Assembly: GCA_030267565.1 (NCBI GenBank)
Contig: BRXU01000012.1
Span: forward strand, 676,001 to 740,000
Source of the DNA: Pleodorina starrii
Lineage: Eukaryota; Chlorophyta; Chlorophyceae; Chlamydomonadales; Volvocaceae
Direction: 5' to 3'
Length of the DNA: 64,000 bases
Shown: positions 46,601 to 58,000 of the stretch, one piece after another
Numbering within the stretch: the first letter of the stretch is position 1
Layout: the number at the start of each line of letters is the position of its first letter
The notes under the pieces: generated by a model
The model's database searches: none
What the model was told of the DNA's origin: nothing
Seen by the model: only the letters and a program-made list of their open reading frames with translations
Position numbers and translations under genes: made by a program

Positions 46601-49600
46601 CTAATAATTCTTCTGTGCCCCACGAGGTTTCATTCATGTACGGCATTCATGTACGGCAGTCACCCCGAAACCTACCCCTGGGTTGTTGAAGTTGTACTTG
46701 CTGACTTCAGAGTACCTGAAAGACACAAAAGATACGCAGATGCCATGTTGGGAGGCTACTGTGTTCAGGGACGGGATGGGTCGGGATGGGTTGAGATGGG
46801 TCGGGATGGGTGCATGGGTCGGATCAGGGCCGAGAGTTGCCTTAACTAAATTTTCAGTTAGTCGTTCGTACTGATGCTGTTATAAACGTCCAGACCTTGC
46901 TACATTGGGTTTCCGATTCTTCCCTCGAAGGACCCTTTTAGGGATGAATGTGAATCAGCGGGCCCGCTGGGGTCCACAGCGACAAAGGCGGAGGGCGCCA
47001 GTACGCCGTACATTGACCCTGTACGATAAATAATGATAAATACTGCGTGACGTGGCAGGCTCGGGGCGCGTCAAGCGTGAACGTACAGGGGCCCATACAT
47101 AGCCCGTACAGGGGCCCATACGAAGCCCGTACAGGGGCCCGTAACGCCGTACAGTACGGCAGGAGGGCCGTTGGAGCTACCACGCAAGTATTCCTTCAAT
47201 ATTCCTTCAATGCATCGGCAGTACGGCAGCGGCCGCTCAATAAACCCGGGCTTGGAGTGACACGGCATGGCCGTCGCTTGATCAGTGGGTTGCGCGTCGG
47301 AGAGCGTACAGCAGGGTCGTACGTCTCATGCCCGTGCCGTACCCCATCCGTACTTAATCCGTACTCACCACCCATCGATGGCCGTCGTGATGTCTGGATG
47401 GCCCAGCGCCAGATTCTCTCCGAACGGCGTCTGGCTGTGCTCGAACCTGTACGACACGGCGGAACGTCGTACCGTGTTGTACGGCAGTGTATAATTTTTG
47501 ATTCGGTCCAGGTAGGTAAGGGGTTACGGTATATAGTACTGTGAGGTACTTAGGGTTGTTGAGGGACCTGGGCCAGGCAGCCAATTGGAACCCCTGCCCC
47601 GGACGCGACGGCGGGACGGTGATAAGCAGAGCCCGTTTAGTACCCGGGGCCACCCACATACCGTACGGTATACCAACAGAGGGCTCCGGAAGGAATGCAG
47701 GCACAGACTCCAGACTCCCACACAGACATCCTCTCACTGGCCTCCTGCCTGCTGCTGCTGCCGCCCTCGCAGGCGCCCTCGCCGCCTCTTTTAAGCGGGC
47801 CCCAGCTCGCGTGCGTGCGTGCGTGCGTGTGCCCCCGGCCCCGGCTACGGCCGCTACGTATCTCCCATGGCTGCTGAATACTTACTTTCAGCTGCTGTCG
47901 CGCACCTCCTCACCAAACTATCTATTTACCTACTTTCGCGCGGCTTTGTGTGATTGACTTGACGGAATGCTGACCTGCTACGGTACGACAACACCCTGCG
48001 GGTACGGCATTTCGGAGAGGTTCGTCGCAAGGGGAAAGGAAGGAGGCGGCGTGCGGCCTTCCCCGCCTCACCCCACTCCCGCCCGCATTTCCACTTCACC
48101 CAGTTCCACCGCTTTCCCTCCCCCACGTTCCTCCTCCCTCCTCCCACCCCCCTTCCCAACCCTCACCCCGCCCCCACCAGCAATTGTCGGCCCAGGCCTG
48201 CGCTTCCGCCCTCAGCCGCTCACTCCACTCCAGGGGAGGCGCCTGGTGCCACCCGCGATACTGGTTGTGGCGCGCAAGCGTGCTGGCGACGTCTACGTAC
48301 CTGCAAGTCGTACACACAGGTCGTACACAGTACGACATTACAGTACAGGCATTTCATAGACAGTCCGACTATGCACGCTTCATCTCAGCATGGGAGAACG
48401 ATTGTCCGTTTGTTTCTCAAAGGCAGGGCCCAACAACTATTTGCAGGCACTTCAGTACCTTACTGTAACAGAGCCCGCAATACGGAAAACACGGAAAACA
48501 CGGAAGACACGGAAGACACGGAGACACGGAAAACACGGAAGACACGGAAGACACGGAAGACACGAAAAACACAGAAAACACGGAAAACACGGAAGACACG
48601 GAAGACACGAAAAACACAGAAGACACGGAAGACACGGAAAAAACGAAAAACACAGAAAACACGGAAGACGTGGCGAGGCTCTCCATGACCCAGTCACGTG
48701 TTGGTTTCCTTACCAGGGGCTGCCGGGATCAGTGGGGTCATTTGCTGCCGCCAGGTTGGGCGGCGGCGGCGGCCGGCGGGCCGGCGGCGGCGGCGACGGA
48801 AGCCGCGGTGGCGATGGTCGGGGCGGCCTGGGTGAGGGTGGGGGCCCCGGGCTGGGTGGCGGCTTGGGTGGCGGCGGGCTGGGCGGCCGGCGGCCTCCTA
48901 GAGACGGTGGCACCGCGGGTGCGTTGGGTATATCTGGCGCATTTGGAGGCGGAGGAGTCCCGGTAAGCCCCTCAGGTTGCTGCCAGTCAAATTGTGGAGG
49001 GGAGGGCGGCGGTGGCCTGGGTGGCGGCGGGGAGGGTGGCGGCGGGGAGGGTGGAGGCGACGGTGGAGGCCGCGGCCGTGGGGAGGGAGGCGGCGGGGAC
49101 GGCGACAGCGGCGGCCTGGGCGGCGGCGGCCTGGGCGATGGCGGCTTGGGGGGCATGTGTGTGGGCTCAACGGGCAGATCTGGTAGCGTGGGAGGATCCA
49201 AGATCTGGACAGGACTGGAAGGCAGAGGGGGCGGTGGCCTGGGCAGCCTTTTCGTTGCCGGCTTCTTCGGGCTGGGGGGGCTCGGGGAGGGCGGTGGCGG
49301 CGGCATGGCTACCTGGCGAGGGGGTGGCGTCAGGGAGGCAGGTATATCTGGAGAGAGCGGGAGATTCGGCGTCTGGGGAGCGAGCGGTTCAGGAGAGGGT
49401 GGCGGAGGACTGGGAGGTGGTGGGGAGGGTGGCGGCGGGCTGGGAGGCAGTGGGGAGGGTGGCGGCGGGCTGGGTGGCGGGGGCGACGGCGGTGGCGGCG
49501 ACGGCGGTGTGATGTATGTTGAGGAGGCGGGCGTCGACGGCGGTGGCGTCGGCGTCGTCGGCGGTGGATGCGACGGTGGCGGCGGAGGGGGCGGTGGGGG

Positions 49601-51025
49601 TGGGGGCCGCGAAGGCCAGGGAGGGGAGGGGGCTGGCGGTGGAAGCGGCGATGGCGGTGGAGGCCGCGGAGAGGGGGGCGGAGGCGGGCTCGAAGGGAGT
49701 GGCGAGTTGGGCGGTGGGGTTGGCGATGGTGGGGGCGTTTTCTTTCGCTTCGCTGGCGGTGGGCGGTTTTGGGGCGGCGAGGCCGGGCTAGGGGGCTGTG
49801 GCGACGGCGGGCTTTGGGGCTGTGGGGAGGGTGGCTTGGGAGGTAGGGGGGACGGAGGCTTCGGCGGCGGTGGGGAAGGTGGGCCGGGGGGCAAGGGCGA
49901 GGGAGGGCTTGGCGGGGGTGGCAAAGGCGGGCTGGGCGGCGGAGGAGATGGGGGTACAGGGGGCGATGGGGAGGGGGGCTTGGGGGGTCGGGGCGACGGG
50001 GGTTTCGTAGGCGGCGGAGAAGGCGGGCTGGGGGGCGAAGGCGACGGGGGTTTCGGAGGCGGTGGGGGTGGAGGGCTGGGGGGCGAGGGCGAGGGCGGAC
50101 TAGGCGGCCGGGGTGAGGGAGGACTCGGGGGTCGCGGAGAGGGAGGGCTGGGGGGCGGAGGCGATGACGGCGGGGGCCGGGGTGGTGGTGGCCGGGGAGG
50201 AGGTCGCCTGAGCTGCGGTGGAGGCGGGGAGGGTGGTCGAGGCGGTGGCGGCGGTGGTGGTGGCGGTGGAGGCGGTGGCAGTTGCTTGGGCGGCGGAGGG
50301 CGCTTCCTCAATTGCTTCGGGACCGGCGGCGGCGGTGGCTGAGGGGGCGGTTGTGGTGCACCCGGCAGCTGCGGGGATGGTGGTGGCGGTGGCGGCGGCG
50401 GTGGCGGCGGCGGTGCCTTCCTCTTGCGCCGCGGCGGCGGTGGAGGCGCTGATGGATTCTCTGGTTGCGGCGGCGGCGGTGGCGGCGGCGGTAGGGGCGT
50501 GGATGGTGGAAAATCGTACGGTGGGGGATAGTCGTACGGAGGTGGTGCGTCGTACGGCGGTGGGAACCACCATGCTACCGGCGGCGGGGCTGAGGGCGAT
50601 GGAGGCGGTGGTGGGGGCGGTGGTGGTGGGGGCACCGCTCCAGGGTCTGCAACACCGACGCAGATCGTACATCCGACCGGAAGTTTGAATCCGCACTGCA
50701 AGTCGGGGTTGTATTCGACTAACTGCTCCAGGGAAAGGCCATAGCCTCTGCCAAAGGTCCCGCAGTTTACGGCCACGGTGGATTGTGCGAAGGAATTGCA
50801 AGTGGGCAGGAACTGGCTCGGGCAGGCCCGCCCGGGAACGGCCTTGACGGACGGTGGCGCGTCCGGTTCTAATTGCGGCGCCGCGGGGGCTGCGAGCGAG
50901 GCCAGCAGCAGCGGCAGCAGCAGCGGCAGCCGCCAGGGCTGGAGCCTCCGGGAGCGGAACCACGGCGACCTGCGTGCTCCGTGGCCCCGCACCAGCAGCG
51001 TGCAAGGCGACGCCGGCAGCTGCAT
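43604..51025 (-). CDS. Secreted LysM-like / Pro-rich / CAP-domain protein, 930 aa
   Basis: Exons in order: 51025-48714, 48300-48178, 47446-47369, 46715-46676, 46467-46320, 43695-43604; GT-AG introns, phases consistent, stop TGA. Residues about 30-49 are a Leu-rich signal segment. Residues 68-122 form a Cys-rich LysM-like domain ([20 protein letters not shown], then [14 protein letters not shown]), likely to bind chitin-like or wall sugars. Residues about 131-755 are Pro/Ser-rich rod ([14 protein letters not shown]). Residues 771-930 are a CAP/SCP (PR-1) domain: [54 protein letters not shown]. The His of the usual G-H-x-TQ motif is Gln here. Intron 5 is 2.6 kb and holds minisatellites. It is the closest relative of the next gene downstream at 55036-60618, with identical exon phases. 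Likely a wall/matrix protein; enzymatic activity is not implied. Confidence 0.9.
44697..45003 (+). repeat. (CCACCCAG)n minisatellite
   Basis: About 300 bp of CCACCCAGCCACTCACCCAC-type units with 4-bp and 8-bp sub-periods, in intron 5 of the first LysM/CAP gene. The long Pro/Thr/Gln-rich frames across it are repeat artefacts. Confidence 0.9.
45909..45962 (+). repeat. (ACGA)n tetranucleotide tract
   Basis: ACGAACGAACGAACGAAGGA and variants, in intron 5 of the first LysM/CAP gene. Confidence 0.75.
47082..47155 (+). repeat. 23-bp tandem repeat rich in GTAC
   Basis: Three copies of CGTACAGGGGCCCATA plus a short spacer, with about a 23-bp period, followed by more GTAC sites. It lies in intron 3 of the first LysM/CAP gene. 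Confidence 0.85.
48478..48668 (+). repeat. 9-bp minisatellite (ACGGAAGAC)n
   Basis: About twenty units of ACGGAAGAC / ACGGAAAAC / ACGAAAAAC in intron 1, starting about 45 bp beyond the exon 1 donor of the first LysM/CAP gene. On the transcribed sense it is pyrimidine-biased. Confidence 0.9.
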
Positions 51026-52318
51026 TTACGTTGTGTAGTGACTGTGACAGTTTTTCGGTGCTCCAGTGCTGCGAAACGACGCAAAGCCGTCCACGCTGCG
51101 TGGCTGATCTCGTCGACCGTCGGACGCGAATCTCGCGCCCGCTCGTAAATCAATAAAAGAACTAGCTGACGTCAGTATTTACTGTCCCGACCCCTCCGGG
51201 TGGCAAATCGGCGGGGCTTACAAGACGGCCCGCCATCTTTGGGTAATAAAGCTGCCCGCAAAGTTAACTGCGGTGATAATCACATATTAAACAGCTGAAT
51301 ATGCGCAAACGTCTCACTTTAGCGTGCTCGGTGTGTGTAAGTCGCGCGTGGCTATGCCTACGTTGTGGCCGAACGCCGAAGCGCAAGATAAGTGAGCTTA
51401 TGTGAAATATCCAAATGCACAACTTTTATTGTTTTATGTTTTGTCCTACCGTAGACAGTATTAGGCGCGGGGCCATCCATCGCAGTTACTGGCTGCGAAC
51501 GCGAATGTCATCGACCTTGCCCGTCACAACCCATTTCCTGCATGCGCCTGATTCTAACGAATCAACTATTGTTGAAATCATCTTTGTAAAGTTATACTTT
51601 CAGTTTATAAGATTTGCAGGTACAGCCAGCCATCTTTAGCGTGTTAAGCCGAAAGCCCGTGCCGCACTGTATTACCGACCGTCCGCGCAGATAATCTAGT
51701 CGTAATAATGGTTAAAGCGTTCTCGAGCAGCCACGGGAACACGTAACGGTATACCGTTGTAGCAACGAGTTGCACCAACCGTCTGAGTCAGTTTCAAATC
51801 ACCTGAAGATTGCGCAGCCCTGGTGAACACAGCCAATTTATAGATAACATTCCAGATGTACGACTGCCTCTGTGTCTGTCGGCCTTGTTAGCGCGGCCTC
51901 GTGACGCGACATTGGGGACGGAGTTTAGGAACCCTACCCGAGCGGCGGTCGCCAGGAGCGATGCAAGAAGACAATGCATTAATATAAAACAGGTTAGGTT
52001 CGATGCGGCGTACCGGATGGGAAAATCGGAATGCGTTGTAGTCACTATGCGAGTAGAGGCGGCGAAGAAGGGCGAAGACGAGGACGGCCCGCGCCCGACT
52101 CGCCCGACTACAAGGGAAGCCTCCGATGAGCTTCTCCTCTTCTTACCAAGGCCCACAACTCGGGTGGCGAACTCACAAGATGGAATCCCTGGGTCGTGTG
52201 TGTCGATGACTCGTGTTTCTCAAAAGTCCGTCGGTCGCCCACCGGATGGATTTTGGATGAAGGTACGCAGCTTCGTTATAGGGCCATCCTTCTCCCTTCA
52301 ATCGTCGCCGCACCGACA

Positions 52319-52387
52319 ATGGCCGCTTCCGGTACTCCGATGGGCTGCCATGCTTGCGGCGTAGCTGCCAGTGTGAAGTGCCCAAAG
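52319..52387 (+). CDS. Possible first exon of a zinc-finger protein
   Basis: ATG at 52319 opens 23 codons, MAASGTPMGCHACGVAASVK then CPK, followed by a good donor AAG|GTAAGC. The spacing CHACGVAASVKCPK is like the N-terminal zinc finger of type 1 methionine aminopeptidases, and also like MYND fingers. The best following acceptor (before 52843) would give a Cys-rich CCGPLCCC segment that does not continue the motif, so the gene may be a fragment or my exon choice is wrong. It is the only coding-like feature between the two LysM/CAP genes. Confidence 0.3.
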
Positions 52388-53002
52388 GTAAGCAACCAGG
52401 TGCCACATGTGCGTGTGTGCTTGGCACTGTGAGAAATCCGCCACACGACTGGCAAGCGCCATGCACGCACCGAGTCCGGTGTCATATCTCATACCGGTAT
52501 GCACATACCCTATATACCACGCACACCTCTGCTGGACTCATGTGCTGGACATCTGGAACCTCCTGGGACGGGGCTCCTGGGTCCTGCGTGGCCCGCGCGC
52601 GGCCGCCCTGCGCTCAACACGACGTGCCACCCAGGTCAATCCCTTGAGATCTCCTAGATCTCCATTATATTGGCGCATTGGGCGGCCCTCGTGAACAACG
52701 AACGAGCAACGCACGCCGTTTCCCGTCTGCGCACATGCATGTGCCGCATGCATGTGCAACGCAGGCGCAACGCAGGTGCAAATAACGTGAGTTGCAAACC
52801 GTCAAACACCATTTTGCTGCCGTAATATTTCTGTGTTCACAGTGCTGCGGCCCTCTGTGCTGCTGCCGCGTGCCGCCGCCCGCGCAGCCCTCCGTGCAAT
52901 GCACACCGGCTGCCGGTGCCCACTGCCCACTGTATGTCCACGAAGAGCTGTTGGACAAACACCTACCTGATGCACAGATCAATGGCCTGCACAGTATGAA
53001 GT

Positions 53003-53180
53003 GCATGCGCCCCGCATACCGTACATGGGGCTGAGCACGGCCAGTACGGCTGCATACACACGCAGATTCCACAAGATCCACGCATGCCCCCCCGCATCCG
53101 TACATGGGGCTGCCAATGCTGCTGAGCACGGCCGTCAAGTACGGCTGCAAACACAGAATCGATCCACAAGATCCACGCAC
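53003..53180 (+). repeat. Imperfect tandem duplication, about 75-90 bp unit
   Basis: CCGTACATGGGGCTG, then GAGCACGGCC, GTACGGCTGCA and CACAAGATCCACGCA recur in the same order in two neighbouring units with small insertions. Confidence 0.7.
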
Positions 53181-53394
53181 ACGATCCTCAAGACCCAGTA
53201 CATAGATCCACGTGCAATATCCAGCCGTACATACACAGTCCCCCACCGCATCCCCCTCCTCCCCGCCCCTTCCTCAAGACGATGAGCGTATGAACCCAGT
53301 TTGCAGCAGAGAGCACACACACACACGCACACGCACACAGCTGTACCGTACGTCGTCAGCCGTACACACCCATCGGAGACATTGACTCGCTCGC

Positions 53395-53450
53395 ATCGGG
53401 GCGGCTCATCGGGGCGGCTCATCGGGGCGGCTCATCGGGGCTCATCGACG
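53395..53450 (+). repeat. 16-bp tandem repeat
   Basis: CATCGGGGCGGCT is repeated three times, with a fourth shortened copy. No coding signal. Confidence 0.85.
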
Positions 53451-55035
53451 GAGGCATCGACCCGTCCCTCCGGATCAATGGGCTCTACCCTCTACGTACG
53501 GTATCTTGTTGTTTCCATGTCTACAAACTCGCGGGTTTCATTCGTCTGGAGCACCCGGATGGCAGCGGGTGCGGTACATTGGAAGCTCTCCGAAACCAAC
53601 CAACCAACCCTCCGAAACCAACCCAGCCGCAGCAGCAGCACAGTCCCGCCCCGGCGCGCGGGTGGATCGCCCGCCATGTTACGTTTCCCACGCTTTGTAT
53701 GTTGAGGTAGGTGGGGCGCAAAGCGCAGCATCCCTTCGATCGTAACTGGTCGGACAGCAAGTGATCGCTCGCATGCACTCAAGAGATGGGGGCCACTAGA
53801 GAGGTACCGGTAGCCGCACGCGGTGGTGCTCATGTGCTGGTGGTGCTCACGGGGTAGGTGGGGGCCACACACGGTGGCGGCCACGCACTAGGTGTGGTGC
53901 ACACACGGTGGTGCTCCTGTGCTGGTGGTGCTCACGTCATGTGCTGGTGGTCAGGCCGCAGTGGTGTATGTGTATGTACGGCCGCAGTTAGTGCGTGCGT
54001 GGTCAGGTGCGATAGATGCGTGCGGCTGTGCGACAACTAACGGGCCGCCCTCTACAGACGGCTCGCGCGGTGCAGCACCGGGAACAGCAGCAGCAGCAGC
54101 AGGGAGTTGCTTTGATTGGGAGTTGACTGGGAGCAGCAAAGTCTGTTATTGGGCCGGGCCGGGCGGCGCACATACACACGCACCCCAAGGCTGGCTGCAC
54201 ACGCCCAACTCATAACCAGAGATCCGCAAGGCGGCCCCCCCCTCCACTGCGTTCCCTCGCCCCGGGCCGTTCTTCTTACCCCCCTCCACACACTCCCCCC
54301 CCCACACACACTCCAAAGGCCCCTCCCCGCTCGAGCGCTCGCCAAGTTCGACCACCGCTGTACACGTGTGTCGGAATGCTGCTGTATTACTAATAATGTA
54401 CTGTTACTGACTTACGTAACGCAGCTGGAAACACGTCACAGCGCACACGCAGCGGGTCATCCGAATGGACGCACGGGTGCGTGTAGTACGATGATAATAT
54501 TAATAACACCATACTAAGAACGCAACGTCTCATTTGTTTTATGGTGTCGGCCAAATGGTTGCCCGTAAAGCTGTACCGCAAATCGTACCGCAATCGGGGC
54601 CACGGCGGCGGGGGAGCGAGGCAGCTGGTGTGACTGGCGGCTAACGAGCTGGCGCGGCTACCTTGAGCTGGGCGGCGGCGGCGGCGGCGGTGCCGGCGGT
54701 GCCGGCGGCGGCAGCGGCGGCGGCGGTGCCGGCGGCTGCAGTGGCCCGAGTACACAACGCGCAGTGATATTGTAGCCGGGAAGGTGTGGCCGCGAGGCCG
54801 CCGCTGCCGCACCAGCTCGCCTCGGCCGCCGCCGCCCTTTGCACCACCGCCCATACATGGGGGGTCCAAGGGGTGCCGCGCTGCGTGCCACCTGGCAGAT
54901 GGACTCTATGTGGTTCTTGGGGTTTCTCCAACACATCACAATGTGCTGCTGCGGCCGCCGGCACCGGGCACGGCCGCCGCCGCCGCTGCTACCACCGATG
55001 GATGCCCCCCCCGTGGCGGTGACCCCCCACCTCCC

Positions 55036-58000
55036 TCACAGCTCGCCGGCCTGTTGCGCCACCCGCAGCCGGCGGCCGTTGCTCCGGGGAAGCACATTGG
55101 CGGCGAACTGGCCTGGGTAGTTGCCTGTTTAGGACATGGGAGGAGGGGGGCGGGGCGGCGGGCGCGGCGGGCGGCAGGTGGGAGGAAGTTTCGGAGCAGC
55201 TCAATGGCTGAAGGACTGACGGACGAAATGGACGGTAGGACGGTAGAAGGGAAACGGGGAAGGGCGGGGGAGCGCGAGGCGCGAGGAGTAGTAGAGGAAA
55301 ACAGTACGAATGGCAAGCTAAGCTAACTGACCTGAGGATCTCAGGGGAGCATAAAAACGTACGAATGTACGGCACTTGCCGCACCCCCCTTACATCATTA
55401 CCTGGCAGCCAGTACATGCAGACGTACAGTTTGCCGTTCCATTGGCCTCCAAGGTACGACACGCCGTCGGGACACACCCCGATGGCGCACCCCACCAGTG
55501 TCGTCCGAGCCCAAACCAGCTGCGTGAACTGGCCGGTGGAGGGTTTGAACTGTACGGCATGTGGAGGCGGGACCGACGGCGTACGGCGCATGGGTGGGTG
55601 TCATACGGTGACACGTGGGTTTGGCACTCGAGGGGCGGGAAGGGGTGGTCAGGGCGAGGGGGGAGGAGGGACGAGGGACGAGGGGGCCGCGCAAGTCGTT
55701 GGCACGGGACTGGTGTTGGGAATGGAGCCTTGGAGCGTGTCGCGTGGGGGTGAGCGGAGAGGCCATCCGATCCACCAAGACAGCACCCACCCATTGATGT
55801 AAACCCCCCAACACACACTCCCCCCCCCCAACACACACTCCCGGAGCATCCTACCGCTGGCCCCTCCCGGTCCCGGCCCCGAAACCCACCGCTGGTTGGT
55901 TAAAGTCGTACTTGGCAACCTCCGCGTACCTGCGCACAGTATACGGATGGCACGAGTAATACGTTTCCACCGTACCGGTACGGCAGCATATAGCTGAGTG
56001 TGCGGACGACCCCATCCGAAGAGGCCAACAATCAGCAATACGCCGCGTCGTCCGTACTCCTGCCCGTGCCGTACCCCATCCGTACATCATCCGTACTCAC
56101 CACCCATCGATGGCCGTCGTGATGTCTGGATGGCCCAGCGCCAGATTCTCTCCGTACGGCGTCTGACTGTGCTCGAACCTGTACGACATACGGTGTACGG
56201 TCTGCGTGTGGATCGCCCTAAAAAACTGAACAATCAAGACAAGACGCAGAACAATCATGGCCGGCTCCCCGGCTCCCAGACCCCCAAAGTCCCGGCTCCC
56301 AAACCCGGCCCCCAGAGTCCCGGTTCCCGACTCCCCAGCCTTCTGAAGCCTTCTGAATTGGGTGTTTGGGTTGCCTCGGCTCTTGCCCACCGCCCGTTGG
56401 GTATGGGGGCCCACTAACAATTGGCCCACTTCCACCCACCCACCCACCCACCCACTTGACCATCTTGACTTCCGCCTCACGCCTCCATCTCCGCGCCCAC
56501 CTTCCCCCGCCTCACACCACTCCCGCCCCGCACTGCCACTTCCCCCACGTTTCTCCTCCCTCCTCCCACCCCCTTTCCCAACCCTCACCCCCCACCAGCA
56601 ATTGTCGGCCCAGGCCTGCGCTTCCGCCCTCAGCCGCTCGCTCCACTCCAGGGAAGGCGCCTGGTGCCACCCGCGGTACTGGTTGTGGCGCGCAAGCGTG
56701 CTGGCGACGTCTACGTACCTGCAAGTCGTACACACAGGTCGTACACAGCGCCGTACATTACGGCGATAATAGGGATGTGTGGTGGGATGCCATGCAAGCG
56801 ACTACCGCAGCGATTCCTGGTACTGTTGTTCCGACTCGTGACAAAACAAAAATCCGTTTCCAAGTCCAACGGGTGTGCCCTGTGCCGGTTTCTCACCAGG
56901 GACTTTTCGGCTCGTTCGGGTCGTTAATTGACTCCAGGGAAGGCGGCGGCGGCGGTGACCGCAGCGACGGCGGCGGCGGCGGCGGCGGCGACCGCAGCGG
57001 CGGCGGCGGCGGCGGCGGCGACCGCAGCGACGGCGGCGGCGGCGACTGTGGCACAAGCGTAAGGGACTCCAAGGGCAATCCCGGAAGCGTCACAACAGAA
57101 AGTCGTGAGGGCTCGGCGAGCTGGGGAGTGGTCGCAGCCGCGGCTTCAAGCGCAGGCTCGGCCTTGTGTGGTGGTGGGGCGGCTGGGAGGGTGGCGCGGA
57201 CCCCGGGTGGGAGACGGGGCGGGGGGTGGGGGGGCACTGGGCGGCGCGGCGGCCTGGGCGGCCGCGGCGGCGGGCCAGGCGGCGGGGGGCTGGGCGGCAG
57301 TGGGGAGGGAGGGGGGGGAGAGGGCGGCAGCGGGGACGGCGGGGGCGGGGATGGGGGCGGCGGGGATGGCGGCGGCGGCGGGGAGCGTGCAGCGGCGGCG
57401 GCGTGTTCTGTCGGTGTGGTGGAGTGTTCTACGGAGAGTAAGTCCGCCGGCGGCGGCAGCTCTGGCGGCGGTGACGGAGGCGGGGGATCAGGCGGCGGCG
57501 GGGAGGGAGGCGGCGGCGACGGCGGCGGCGGCCTGGGAGGCGGCGGCGACGGCGGCGGCGGGCGGGGGGGAGGCGGTGACGGCGGCGGCGGGCGGGGTGG
57601 AGGCGGTGACGGCGGCGGCGGAGAGGGCGGCGGCGGGCTTGGGGGAGGTAGAGACGGCGGCGACGGCGGTGGCGGCGGCGGTGGCGGCGGTGGCGGCGGC
57701 GGTGACGGCGGCGGCGGAGAGGCCGGCGGCGGGCTTGGGGGAGGTAGAGACGGCGGCGACGGCGGTGGCGGCGGCGGTGGCGGCGGCGGGCGGGGCGGAG
57801 GCGGTGACGGCGGCGGCGGATAGGGCGGCGGCGGGCTTGGGGGAGGTAGAGACGGCGGCGACGGCGGTGGCGGCGGCGGTGGCGGCGGCGGCGGCGGCGG
57901 GCGGGGTGGAGGCGGTGACGGCGGCGGCGGATAGGGCGGCGGCGGGCTTGGGGAAGGTAGAGACGGCGGCGACGGCGGTGGCGGCGGCGGTGGCGGCGGC

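Larger units (their letters stand above)
51026..55035. other. Region between the two LysM/CAP genes
   Basis: Holds the promoter of the first LysM/CAP gene on the left and the 3' UTR of the second on the right. A possible first exon of a zinc-finger protein lies at 52319, and repeats lie at 53.0-53.45 kb. GC-rich frames at 54640-54970 fall just past the stop of the second gene and may be 3' UTR; I cannot support a separate gene there. Confidence 0.5.

Noticed and set aside
48390..50342. 650-codon Gly-rich plus-strand frame, and similar plus-strand frames at 56366-60226
   Set aside because: These are the reverse complement of the Pro-rich rod exons of the two LysM/CAP genes; the minus frames carry signal peptide, Cys domain and correct splice junctions.
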